Assembly (NCBI GenBank): GCA_944472135.2
Contig: OX235270.1
Coordinates: 53,511,267 to 53,575,266 of the forward strand
Direction: 5' to 3'
DNA length: 64,000 nt
Source: Trichobilharzia regenti
Lineage: Eukaryota; Platyhelminthes; Trematoda; Strigeidida; Schistosomatidae
Shown: piece after piece, positions 23,341 to 34,264 of the stretch
Position numbering within the stretch: the stretch's first letter is position 1
Layout: the number at the start of each line of letters is the position of its first letter
Notes under the pieces: generated by a model
What the model saw: the letters and a program-made list of their open reading frames with translations, nothing else
The model's database searches: none
What the model was told of the DNA's origin: nothing
Position numbers and translations under genes: made by a program

Positions 23341-25047
23341 ATATATCAGTAATAGTAATAATAATAATAATAATAGTAATTATAATATTAATAAGTTGTC
23401 AGGAGAGTAAGACGGCAGAGAATGTAAAAAAGTAAAATGACGAGTTTAATTATCTACCCTGATTGGTAAATGCGATTTTAAGGAGATAGGCCATTTGGAT
23501 GCAGTCCTTGTATCGCTGCATGGTTGTCCAGCCTTCGCTTAAAGGCGTCCAAAGACGGTGCCATAGCTACATCTGCCGGTAAGGAATTCCAGGGACAACA
23601 AACCCGCAGGGAAAAGAAGTGGGAGCGCACCCGGGTCCTTGCCCTCTGGTGAGCTATCCTTCTGGGATTTCCACGTGGAAGCCTATACCTACTCAATGGC
23701 AGAACACCTTTGTTTGGGTGATTCTGGTCATTAGTTATTTTGTAGGCAGTAATCAAATCCCCCCTAAGCCGACGGTAACTAAGTGTGAACAGGCCTAATT
23801 TCTTCAGCCTTTCATCATATGGTTTGTTTCAGAGACCAACCACTCCTTTTGTTGACCGTCGTTGGACTCTTTCCAAGAGGTTGGCGTCTCCTCTCAGCAT
23901 TGGGGGTGCGATAATATTATGCACCTCAAGGTGTGGCCTGACGTATGTTTTGTACAACATTAGAAAGAGCTCAGGAGTGAGTGCACCTAACTGTCTATGC
24001 GTAAAGTGTATGACCGCATATGCCCTCGCTACATCCCCTGTGTAATTTACGCTTGTGTCCATTTTTTCCGTTAGAACTAGACCTAAGTCGCGTTCCGACG
24101 TTGTGCAGGACAAGCTTTCATTGCACAGGGTGTAACTTGCATTCTGCAGTCTACAGGTGCGCAACTTCACTACTTTGCACTTTTTCAAGTTGAAAGTCAT
24201 GCCACTGGCCACCGCCCAGTCTTCCAGAAGGTTTAGGTCTTCCTGTAGCCTATCTGAGTCCTCCGGACACTTTATCGCCCTCCATATTTTTACGTCGTCA
24301 GCGTACAGGAGAGTCGGGCAGCTCAGACGGCGTGGTAGATCATTGATGAAAATCAAAAACATCAGTGGTCCTAGGATAGAACCCTGCGACACTCCTGATG
24401 ACGATCTGTGCCAAGATGATCGGACTCGGTTAACCTTAGTGCAAAATTGCCTGTCGGCTAGGTAGTCCTTCAACCATGACAGAAGTGGCTCACCTATGCC
24501 TGCCTGTCTTATTTTATGTAGGAGAAGGTCATGGTGAACAGTGTCAAATGCCTTCTCAAAGTCTAGGAAGACCACATGGACTGGTACGTTCAAGTCCCAG
24601 CATGATGTCCAGTCGTCCCAAGCTGACAGTAGGTTAGTGACGCAGGATCTGCCTTTTCTGAAACCATGTTGGGCTTCATGCAGTATATTAGTCCTATCGA
24701 AATGTTCCCTGATGTGGTCGTCAATAATACTTTCCAGTACTTTTGATACCACTGGGAGTAGAGCTACTGGTCTATAGCTAGCAGCGTTTTGCCTGTCCCC
24801 ACCCTTGAAGATTGGAGAAAGGATGGCTCTTTTCCACTCCCTTGGCAGGGTCCCCGAATCCATTGAGTGTTGGAACAAGTCGCAAAGGGGTCTACAGAGA
24901 GCCTCGGCGCACTGTTTCAGAACAGATGGCCTGATGTCATCACAACCTGGGGACTTCCCAGGTATGAGTCGCTGTAGCTTCCTTAGTACTATTGCGGGGT
25001 TTATTTGGGGAGTAGTCGCTAGCCCTATGTTCAAGCAGGCCGCCTAA
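23341..25047 (-). mobile_element. Second CR1-like retrotransposon, 5'-truncated
   Basis: A minus-strand element with an (ATT)n tail at 23341-23395, a 3' UTR at 23396-23477 and coding sequence to about 25047. It differs from the element at 19777-22790 in sequence and belongs to another CR1/Jockey-like family. The 5' end is cut before the reverse transcriptase, so the endonuclease is absent. The junction at 25047 passes into AATATAATAATAT repeats. Confidence 0.85.
23478..25034 (-). pseudogene. CR1/Jockey-like reverse transcriptase, 5'-truncated, one stop
   Basis: A single minus-strand frame of about 518 codons with one internal TGA (23829-23831). It begins in the RT finger region: GKSPGCDDIRPSVLKQCAE, then YRPVALLPVVSKVLE, HGFRKGRSCVTNLL, FLDFEKAFDTVHHDLL with the first catalytic Asp, SSGVSQGSILGPLMF, and LLYADDVKIW with the catalytic pair. 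A C-terminal region of the RVGLxNKPYDERLKKLGL type follows, ending WNSLPADVAMAPSLDAFKRR. It lacks the endonuclease, so this copy could not move by itself even without the stop. Confidence 0.88.
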
Positions 25048-25291
25048 TATAATAATATCGTAATATAATAATATCACATATCAAGGTACTCACACAACTT
25101 TCGAAATTCATTTATATATTTCCAATATTTCCCACCACATGATTTGATTGGTAGTAGTATTTTCTATATTTCTGGTGAGAGTGATGATTCATTCCTATTG
25201 CCTGTGTTGGGTTTAGACTAGATGAACAGGGATTCAGTAATCAACCTCTCTCTCCACCTACCTAGATTACGTTTTAGAATTCTAACACTCT

Positions 25292-25365
25292 CTTGAAACG
25301 TCATCAGTAAATATTACTGTATAACACTGTGAGACTTTATCAAAATAAATTTTACCCATAATGAA
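25292..25365 (-). repeat. About 70-bp repeat, right member of an inverted pair
   Basis: Reverse complement of 19257-19327 with few mismatches, including AAACGTCATCAGTAAATATT. Confidence 0.7.
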
Positions 25366-27837
25366 ATTATACTCTACCACAGTCTACAAGTTTTATTCTT
25401 ATATCGGGAATATCTCAGTCTCTACTCCATGAGATGATACAAGAATGTCAACAGCATACAGGTGTAGCCAGAACAACCGACGACTGGACTTATTTATCAC
25501 GTACTGTCGAATTCCGATTGGAAAATTTTTTGCCAATAATTTTTAATAAAATTGTATTATATGTTATCTAGATTGAGGGAAATTCCCACTTTTTGGCTGG
25601 TTATGTTGGTGTCCGCCTCATGTGATCTGACTGCGACACACTTTTAGCATATTGGTTGCAATGATTAGTGTTTCAGATGGAATGTATCAAAATGTCGGTG
25701 TAATGAGGGAGATAGGATAGTTAGAGGGTAATGCCATTTACACCACTCATTTACTCCATGTAGAAGCTGCATCTTTCGGCATAGTATCATTCAATGAAGA
25801 CTTCATGTCTCAGGATATCAGTACAGCCTATTTTCGTGTGAAGAACAGTCTTTTTTGACAAAATAATTCTCTCAATACTTGGAAATCACCTGCAAATGTT
25901 ATCAGAATCGTTGGTGGGAACCTAAGTTGTCATTTAGATGTGCTTTTCACTTTATCTGTGGTTGGACAGGAATTATGGTAAGTTGAAAGGTTATCTCTAA
26001 ATGGATTTCATATATATTGGCACTGGTTGGTGCAGTGTGCTATGGGTTATGTTAATTAAATGTACAAAAATATCTCAACTGTAATAATATTGGGCCATTG
26101 TCTACTTAGCTGATTGATAGGATAACAAACGAAGGTGGTTGTCACGATTATTGCAAGTACAGTGCAGTGGAGAAGGCAATTACTCGTTTAAGTTTCCTTG
26201 TTGTTCCAATTAATGCACTAAATCATTACACGGTATGATTATACGCATGAGTCGTGGTGATTACTAGAACTGAATCTATTCAGCTTTATTATCATTAATA
26301 TGAATTTATTCTCTTTTACAATTTCCACTGACTGTATACTTAATGCTACAATATTTTTGATCACCAATAGTGGAGATGAATTTCTCCTGAGATTTCCATT
26401 TAGACAAAGCAGTACAGATGCTCTATGACGATTGAATTTTCTAGTTTGCATTATATGACATTATTATCCTCATCAACACAACAGGTCTGTGTACTTTACA
26501 ATAGTTGAAGTGTTTCACTATGTTGTTAGCACTGTGCATAGCTGTCTAGAGTTGAGGCATGTTCAGCTTATATTTGATGCCTATAGTCTCCTAAATGTGA
26601 AAATGTGATTTCTGTAGGATTCACAAAACCTTGTGGACTAGACATTACTGAGATTGTGGATTAACTTCTAAGTTATACACTTGCAATACTTCATTTCATG
26701 TAAAAGTGTTTAGTGTGAAGTTGATCTGCAAGTAAGCTTGATGAGAGAATGACGCCTCAATAGTATGAATGTTTCGGAGATTGCCTTGAAATTTGCATAT
26801 AGTCCTCAAATGCAGGAAAACATATGATGTATATTTATGTATACGGCGTCAACATAAATATCAGCTGTAGACTACAAATACATTTATCTCCCTGAGATAA
26901 TACTTAGTTTTAACAGAATGATTGTATTCATATTGTATGCTAATATGTAGAATTATCTCTTGTTAACTTCATGTTATGCTAGTTCTAACATGTACTTTAT
27001 TTTTTCCAGGTATACGGAGGTTGTCGAATATGAAATCAGCGGAAACATCATTCGGTCAAACTAACTTTATTACCCTTCATCAGAATTTTCTTTTGTAAAT
27101 TAATCAAATGTTTAATATACTCTTGATTACTTCTTCCTGTAGACTTCTTCAATTCCTCGCTATACTATGTGCTTTTGTAATAAGTGAATTAGGAATAATA
27201 AACGCTAAGCTTAGTTAGTGGGATGGAAATTCACTGTAGTATTATGAGAATGTTACTTTAGTCATTAGTAGGATTTCGTGTCTGTTTCTACACAATAGCA
27301 CATTGTAAAAGCTAAGTGGGATTTAGCAAGTTGAATAATAATTCTGTACTGTTTGATACTCTAAAGTCGCCTTATCTAGCCAGTTGAAAGTCTGTATACT
27401 GTTAAACGCCAAGTATGTAGTACAAGTAAATGTAGTAACTTAGGCTTGATATCTACTTCACTAATCTGTTAATATGCAGTGACATCATCAAATAGACTGT
27501 TCACTTGACGATCAGCTAAGAAACAATTTTTATTTATTTTAATATGCCGTTGAATCATAGGATGTTATCTAGTATCCATCATTTCTGTGATCAAAAACTG
27601 CGGTATTTGCATGTCTACTTTATAGATGTTAAATAACCTACGCCTGTATGCATCTAATTACCTCCAGTATTCCCTATTCATTTGGTGTGTGTAAACTAAA
27701 CAAGTCTTTCATAAATTCTCCCATAAATGCCAAACTTTCTAGTGTTACAAGCGTTAATAAGACCTGCTTCCTTTGTTTCAAATCAAATGAGGTATATACG
27801 AACTAAGGGAAAGTTACTCTTACTTAATCTTTAACCC
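25366..27837. other. AT-rich sequence, nothing recognised
   Basis: 2.5 kb without transposon, RNA or coding homology that I can see. The longest frame (70 codons, minus strand near 26239-26451) has no motif. Host intron or intergenic DNA, or very old repeats, are all possible. Confidence 0.5.
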
Positions 27838-29000
27838 TCACTCAGAGCCTTTAACGATCCCAAACAGTTCTCCTATAAACACAGTAGACGTACTTTAGAT
27901 GCAGCTGCAGTCTTGCTTCACAACATTTTCTCCAGTATAGACAATGGGGCTAAATTCGCTGCACCTTCCTAGAATACACATCTGCTTTCGACTCACTACC
28001 TAGAGATATTCTGTTAGATAAGCTTGCTGAAACTCAAACTGAGTATTGGATTGTTAGATGGCTTCATTCTTATTTATCAGGGAGAAAGCAGTACACTGTA
28101 GGTCAGGGGGAAGTCGTCCATTACCAATTGTATTTTTGTTTGATGAACTTATTGTACGAATGCATACGAAAAGAACTTTTTCAAACACGCGGACGATCTA
28201 ACTACTTCAATGTCTGTTAACTGCCAGCTACACTGTACTAAGATGAACAGCTCTCTATTAGGAGTGGGAAAATGCTCTTAAACTAAATCCTTCGAAATGT
28301 CAGACTGTTATTTTCAGTTTCCGATGTAAACGAAAGTTAGTTGAAGGTGTTAATTCCTATGACCGTTGCAAAATTGATAATAGTGATATGGAAATGAAGT
28401 CTGACTTTAAGTATCTCGGACTGATTCATCGCAGCGTGTTGGCCCTAAATGTATGCCACATGCAGGCATAATGTTTATGAGCTAGGTATGCAAATCATGG
28501 TAGACGCTTGTACGGTACATTCATTATTTATAAAACTAACTCGCACGTAAGAACTATGGTTTGATCAGTTATACAACGTTTAATACATTTAGACACAATT
28601 AACCTACGATGCTTACTTCTATGACGCATTACCTAAAACTACATTAATATAGTTTCCGCTGAAGGTTATCTCCTATAGTTACCACCTTAGTGGGCAACTT
28701 AGCGTTATCTTTGAATAACGAAAATTCCGAGAACTTTCTTGGTAAAAAGATCGTCCCTTACTCGAAAAAATTAAATATACCCTAGTCTCCACAAAAACGT
28801 TCAGAGGTATTCATCCTATCACCGCAAACGACTCACTATTTGCAGCCATTTAAAAAGTAAAAATAAATTTACCGATGGCAGCGTGCTTATGATTTCTAGA
28901 TATCATAATGTACCATGAGGAAAACGCTATATCCATGCGGTTATAAGTCAGATGCGCGAAATTAGTCAGAAACACAACAACCACGATTCTCAGTCACATA
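27838..29000 (+). mobile_element. CR1-like retrotransposon RT fragment, decayed
   Basis: Frames broken many times encode a plus-strand CR1-like reverse transcriptase close to the SR1-type copy at 20038-22755. They show NDPKQFSYKHSRRTLDAAAV at about 27850-27910, a LEYTSAFDSLPRDILLDKL segment at about 27968-28025, and ADDLTTSMSV near 28190-28217. ALKLNPSKCQT-type and SDFKYLGL segments lie near 28270-28420, with scattered C-terminal matches to about 29000. The plus-strand orientation is opposite to the younger CR1 copies. Non-functional. Confidence 0.8.
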
Positions 29001-30102
29001 ACATCTTACTTCGCTACCTAATCGTATAGTCGTATTAACGGATGTTTCGCCGAAGAAAAGAAGACTACTGGTTCAAGGATAATTTATTTAGTTTTTTTTA
29101 AGATCGTGAACATCTGTGTCTATAGTCACGGAAGAATCACAACTTCGAGGAAACCACCAATCGTAGACTACAACCCGAAACGTTATTCTTCCTAATTAAT
29201 GTCTTACCTTTAACTGGGATTGTTTGTACACTCACCAGATCACCGTATTTTATCCGCTTTGAAAACCGTTTTGCAACCCATCGAATGGATGTTAACACTG
29301 GCTCTATTACGGGTAGTCCTAGTTCATTTATTGCGATCTAGTACATCAAGCAATAATAAGCATAAGTAACACTTACCCTTAAGGATTCCAGGTTCTTTTA
29401 GTTCCCCCAAAATATACACAAGCACAACAGATTCATACTTTTCATGCGGCTCAACCTTATTTGGCTTAGATTCTCTCACAATATATTTTTTTAAATGATA
29501 GCAGACACACGGATGGTATATTCACATTCTCAAAAAGCTTCAAAGCTTTTTCAACTTCAACCCAGGTTCTAAATTCTCTGGGTTTAATTTGTTCTTCGAA
29601 AACCTTGCTAATACCAACTCTGATGGTGCTCTCTTCAACAGATTCACTCGCAGATTGTTGTATGCTGCAAACATGAACGAAAAAGACACTCTTTTTCCAG
29701 ATTTCTACATGTTATGCAAGTAACTGAGCCAACAATAGTAACGGCAACCAACTAATGGACTGGAAACAACTGCTTCTGCCAGCCAAACATCTTCATGTGC
29801 ACAATTTCAAAACCCTCTACACAGTACTAATTCATTAACAGCTGAAAACCAACTAAAACACTGAAAGCCGCATGAATGCAAGGTATGAAAACAATTACAC
29901 CGAAATGAATGCACTGGCCTGGTAGTGAAAACTTTCGAAACCAAAGAAATAATTCATTTTAACAGCAACGGAAACAAAAAATGAGGTGAAACGCAACATT
30001 TGTGAACGATACGCAACAAGATAAGTCGTGTATAACGGCAGGATAAACGGAACAACAAACGCATAAACGAACAGCTACGGAACTGCGATCCAACATGGCC
30101 GA
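29001..30102. other. No recognised feature
   Basis: Unassigned 1.1 kb between the CR1 fragment and the Merlin target site. No frame with a known motif. Confidence 0.45.
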
Positions 30103-30276
30103 CTAAAATGGGTGACTCTAAAGAATAGCAGCCCAAACCGAAACTAACTTTTAACGCAAAATTGACCTTGACAGGGACAACTTCGGCCAATGAGAAGGCT
30201 CAAAAAGAAAGGCGCATAATTGTAAAACGGTTTCTATAAAAGTAGTGCAATCATAATAAACAGTTACAAAGGATGG

Positions 30277-30645
30277 TGTCAATGGAGTTGAAGATTGAAC
30301 GATCAATTCTTTGTTGTTTGCTCAAAATCAACTTCCCCAATTTTCGCGGAAGCATCAATACGACAGTCATCGTCTCATCGGTCGCTGTTCAGAAAGAAGA
30401 CTGAAACATCGTCAGAAGTAATACAGAGATTTATTATTGTAATATTTGTTTTCAGACCTTAGTTTGCTTAGTTCGCTTATTCCTTTTATATGTTGGTGTA
30501 ACAATACAGAAATATCAAACGGCAGATCGGTGTTTTGGTTTTTGCGTCCGTTATAACTAAGCGTTTCTGAGAAATCTTCTAAGAACAGCGTGGGCCCGAG
30601 CGTAGCGAGAGCTGGGCATTAACGGTTTATGAGACTTGGCTGACA
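30277..30645 (+). repeat. 5' LTR of copy 1
   Basis: 369 bp, TGTCAATGG to GGCTGACA. Matches 33895-34264 with few differences; for example, C at 30482 against A at 34100, and more changes in the last 30 bp. Confidence 0.92.
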
Positions 30646-30788
30646 GTTTCTGACGATGGAAACAGATCTGGCGGATTGAAACAGTTGGTGAAAGTTTGGA
30701 TAGTCGCCGTTCATTTTTCCTGGTGCCGGTCAAGTCCTCTTTGAACAAGCAATATCTGGAACTTTTTTGAATTGGGTCAAGTTCAACA

Positions 30789-32744
30789 ATGCCTGGGTCA
30801 AAGAAGGGACAGAGTGTCTTGGATGCAAACAGGAAAGTAAGTCATGGTGACTTGTCTGTTAATTGTAACGATGTGTCTGATGTTAAGCATGACATGGTTG
30901 ATGTTACTGTTTCGCCGTTCAGGGATAATAGGAACATCAAACTCCCTAAATTTGAACCACGGTGTTTTGATGGAAACCCGGCTGATTATTTACAATTTGT
31001 AAAGGAGTTTGAGATCATGTTGAGTGGTTTTTTATTAAATGATGAATTGAAATTGATGTATTTGATGAGATATTGCACTGGAGATGCTGCAAGAGCTATA
31101 CAGTGTTGTAAGTTTATGAAGCCAAAGGAGGGCTACGATGAGGCTATGAGCATATTACGCCAAAGGTTTGGAAGACCCTCGATGATTGCAGGGAAATTAT
31201 TCGAGGCTGTTAAGGGTAATGGTGGTCAGTTACAGGATGACTCCCAGGCACTCACTGAGTTTTTAGATAATTTGCTAATTTACAAGAATGGAATGATTTC
31301 GATGAATCGAATGAGTGACCTCAACTCGAGTTTTATCCTAGAAGTAATAGCAAGACGTCTACCTACTCGACTGCAAAGGAAGTGGGTGAAGATAAGCTCC
31401 CGTATGGAGGATGAGGGTATCGAGCCAAAGTTTGATGATATCCTGAAACTGGTAAATACTAGTGTCAATCAATCTATGAGCAAGTTTTCCAGTCTGTTAG
31501 ATCTCACCCCTAGAATAGAGCAGTCTGAGGGTAAAACGCAATCATTGATGACGAGTAGGCCTCAGAGAGGTGGATATCGAGAAGACTCCATGATGTCTAG
31601 TAATGCATATAGACCTAGTGAGTGTAACAGGTTTCGTAGTACATCCTCAACAGATAAGTTACAAGATGCAAGACAAACACGGCTTTGTTCTACACGTGTG
31701 CAAGAGGTGCATACAGAAGTGAACTGTGAACCAGTGAGCAAGTTCAGTGATAAGCTAAATGTAAACTCCAGGCCTTACTCCGAATTGTGTGACGATAACG
31801 TTGTTGTGAAGAAGTCTGTAGTTGCAACTGGTAAGCCGTTGCTGAATAGAGTGTCACAGAATAGAGTTACTGCTTCAGAGTGGAGTTCTGACTCCAAAAG
31901 TTTACAAAGTATAACTAGTCAGAGTGAAGATGTAAAACCTTTAATAATTTTTGAGGAGGAACCAAAATTGTCTACTTCTGTTATTAAAGAGTTTGAAAAT
32001 GATGAAGTTGACGGTAAATTGGATATTTGTGATAATGATCATGATAGTGCAGATTTGTCTTTGGTTGATCATGATGAAATGGAGGGAATGCCTACTACTG
32101 CTAAGTTAAATAAAGGTTCTGTACAACTTGAACGTGAAGTAGAAATAAATGCAGATTCAGTTGCAGAAGGCATGCATACTTGTAAGACCGTCAGTGGGAG
32201 TGATCAGCATGTAGCCCACCTATCATCAGATGCTAGTGTTAAACCTGAGCTGATAGTAAAAGACAGCAGTGGTGGTGGTCTTGCAGGTAGACAAATTTCT
32301 GAAAAGCGAGCAACAACAGCTTTTGATCCACTGCTAAGTTCATCAACTGATATCAATCAGTCGTCGTTGGTGCTGTCATCCACAATGAAACAGACACCCA
32401 TGAACTCAAGTATCTTGTGCAATGACTATGGTAGTATCAGTTCGTTTGAAAGGACGAATATCAATGGTCAGTTTAGTGTGGATAAGCCAAGTGTAAAGGA
32501 GAGAGTGATTGTTAAATTGACTTGCACGAATAAAGGCATTTCTAGTTTCAAGTTACTATTTGAATGTTATTATCTTTGGTGTAAATTACTCTGTTTCTAT
32601 ACTTGGTTGATGAGATATGTCGTGTGTTTGTTGGTCATCTATATTCTACGATACAATGACATGGGCGTGTTGCCGTTCAGATTTGAGGATATAGCTGATA
32701 GAAGGAAGTTAGCAAATGAACTCTGCGACGATTTTCCAACCTAG
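30789..32744 (+). CDS. BEL/Pao-type Gag (DUF1759) with hydrophobic C-terminus
   Basis: An intact 651-codon frame opening with ATG in a good context (ACAATGCCTG). Residues about 52-170 fit the DUF1759 Gag domain of BEL/Pao elements: LPKFEPRCFDGNPADYLQF, then LMYLMRYCTGDAARAI, then EGYDEAMSILRQRFGRPSMI. The usual helical continuation follows to about 235 (RRLPTRLQRKWVKI). Gag would form the cytoplasmic particle that packages element RNA. Residues 240-580 are Ser-, Asp- and Glu-rich without the CCHC zinc knuckle expected here. Residues about 587-620 are strongly hydrophobic and Cys/Tyr/Trp-rich, like one or two membrane segments, followed by a charged tail of about 31 residues. That membrane-like end is unusual for Gag. 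No start other than the first Met is needed. Confidence 0.85.
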   Translation: MPGSKKGQSVLDANRKVSHGDLSVNCNDVSDVKHDMVDVTVSPFRDNRNIKLPKFEPRCFDGNPADYLQFVKEFEIMLSGFLLNDELKLMYLMRYCTGDAARAIQCCKFMKPKEGYDEAMSILRQRFGRPSMIAGKLFEAVKGNGGQLQDDSQALTEFLDNLLIYKNGMISMNRMSDLNSSFILEVIARRLPTRLQRKWVKISSRMEDEGIEPKFDDILKLVNTSVNQSMSKFSSLLDLTPRIEQSEGKTQSLMTSRPQRGGYREDSMMSSNAYRPSECNRFRSTSSTDKLQDARQTRLCSTRVQEVHTEVNCEPVSKFSDKLNVNSRPYSELCDDNVVVKKSVVATGKPLLNRVSQNRVTASEWSSDSKSLQSITSQSEDVKPLIIFEEEPKLSTSVIKEFENDEVDGKLDICDNDHDSADLSLVDHDEMEGMPTTAKLNKGSVQLEREVEINADSVAEGMHTCKTVSGSDQHVAHLSSDASVKPELIVKDSSGGGLAGRQISEKRATTAFDPLLSSSTDINQSSLVLSSTMKQTPMNSSILCNDYGSISSFERTNINGQFSVDKPSVKERVIVKLTCTNKGISSFKLLFECYYLWCKLLCFYTWLMRYVVCLLVIYILRYNDMGVLPFRFEDIADRRKLANELCDDFPT

Positions 32745-32746
32745 GG

Positions 32747-33190
32747 CGTCAACCTGAGAAGGGTTGTAGGCGTACTGCTGTAAGTCCTACAATTCTTCAA
32801 AGGGTAGCGCATCAATGAGCAGTCCAATGTGCTTGGTGTGTGATTTTGTACATATGTTCATGTTGTATATACTGAATTGATATCATCTTTTATCTATCTG
32901 TTGGTAATTCTGTTTGTGTCCGGACGACTTTCACTTGGATCATCAACCTGAGAGGGAATGTAGGCGTACTGCTGTAATTCCTACAGTTCTTCAAGGGTAG
33001 TTTGTCGTGTCAGAATCCACAACATTTGATGTGTCGATTGTACATATGTTTGTGTTAAATAGTTGTGTGAGTTCCAATTGATGTAATTGTTGGTTAATCT
33101 TGTTTGTGTCCGGACATTCCACAACTTACAATCGTCAACCTGTGAAGGGTTGCGGGCGTACTGGTGTAAGTCCTCCAATTCTTCAAAGGA
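32747..33190 (+). repeat. Three tandem units of about 193 bp after the gag-like ORF
   Basis: Units start at 32747, 32941 and 33133, each with a conserved core of about 55 bp beginning CGTCAACCTGAGAAGGG and containing GGCGTACTGCTGTAAGTCCT, ending TTCTTCAA. A shared TTTGTGTCCGGAC block closes the first two units. The inverted copy has the same three units (about 36885-37323); the copy at 52692-56239 has only one (from 55128). Confidence 0.9.
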
Positions 33191-33894
33191 ATTCCACCAA
33201 GACATGATCGGCTAGGTTGTTTGTACTGTTTGTGTATACGTGTGGTGTGTGTTCGCAATTTGTGATTTTGGATCAGTTGTGTTTACTCGTTGTATTCGTG
33301 CCTTGTTTTTATTGCATAATGTTGTTAAAATTTTCGTCGTGATTACTTCCGAAGTTGTTTCGAGTCTTCTACGCCCATGAATGAATTGATTGATGTTAGA
33401 GACAGCAGATGGGTCGTATACACCGGGGAGGCTAGGCTATTGCTGAGAATGAAATGCACACGGAGATAATTGTTAGCTGCGGTCCGACACGCTGGGGAGA
33501 AAGAGTGTAGACGACTGAGGCTCGCATGCGTCACCGCTACTAGAACTGAGGCAGAATGAGTGACAAGCGATTTCAATGGTAATTGGTAGTGAGTAATTAA
33601 GAGGATGTGCGTAGAGTATCGTGAGGTGCTGCCATGGTCACTTTGCATTCTGCGAGAGTCATTCTAGCAAGTGGCGATTGTGTTGCAAGATGTCAAGAGG
33701 AGGTCTCTGTCTGGACGCGCAGGTTGTCATTGATGTGTGAGATTGTGCTGTGGGTATGCTTGTGGTGTGTTGGCTTTTCTGTTTGTTTTCCATTTCAGCT
33801 CTGTCCGTGTGACCCAGGTTCTCGCAATAGTATCCAAGTTAACGTGCATTGGTCGTGAAGGAAAAAAGGGTTGGATCCCTTTTCTGCCGGGGAG

Positions 33895-34264
33895 TGTCAA
33901 TGGAGTTGAAGATTGAACGATCAATTCTTTGTTGTTTGCTCAAAATCAACTTCCCCAATTTTCGCGGAAGCATCAATACGACAGTCATGGTCTCATCGGT
34001 CGCTGTTCAGAAAGAAGATTGAAACATCGTCAGAAGTAATACAGAGATTTATTATTGTAATATTTGTTTTCAGACCTTAGTTTGCTTAGTTCGCTTATTA
34101 CTTTTATATGTTGGTGTAACAATACAGAAATATCAAACGGCAGATCGGTGTTTTGGTTTTTGCGTCCGTTATAACTAAGCGTTTCTGAGAAATCTTCTAA
34201 GAACAGCGTGGGCCCGAGCGTAGCGAGAGCTGGGCATTAAAGGGTTAAGAAGACTTGGCTGACA
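33895..34264 (+). repeat. 3' LTR of copy 1
   Basis: 370 bp, TGTCA to TGACA, preceded by GGGGAG and followed by the GATGG target duplication. A small inverted repeat (AAAAGGG and CCCTTTT around TTGGAT) lies just upstream at about 33864-33883. Confidence 0.92.

Larger units (their letters stand above)
30277..34264 (+). mobile_element. Gag-only, BEL/Pao-like LTR element, copy 1
   Basis: LTRs of 369-370 bp (30277-30645, 33895-34264) begin TGTCA and end TGACA. GATGG is duplicated exactly at 30272-30276 and 34265-34269. The 3.25-kb interior has one long ORF (30789-32744), then about 1.15 kb without a convincing gene, including three repeats with a 193-bp period. A purine-rich GGGGAG sits directly before the 3' LTR and can act as polypurine tract. 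No protease, reverse transcriptase, RNase H or integrase motif is visible, so mobility would need enzymes from another element. The layout is like that of terminal-repeat retrotransposons with GAG domain described in plants. Confidence 0.88.

Noticed and set aside
29954..30190. 78-codon minus-strand ORF near the Merlin left end
   Set aside because: It crosses the terminal inverted repeat and lies outside the transposase frame; no motif.
32545..32650. Retroviral envelope protein in the gag-only element
   Set aside because: There is only a hydrophobic stretch at the Gag C-terminus. No signal peptide, cleavage site or fusion region is seen.
33343..33648. 101-codon antisense ORF found in both inverted copies (also 36422-36727)
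   Set aside because: The conservation is explained by near-identity of the copies. In unit 6 (55338-55529) it is cut short, so there is no sign of protein constraint.
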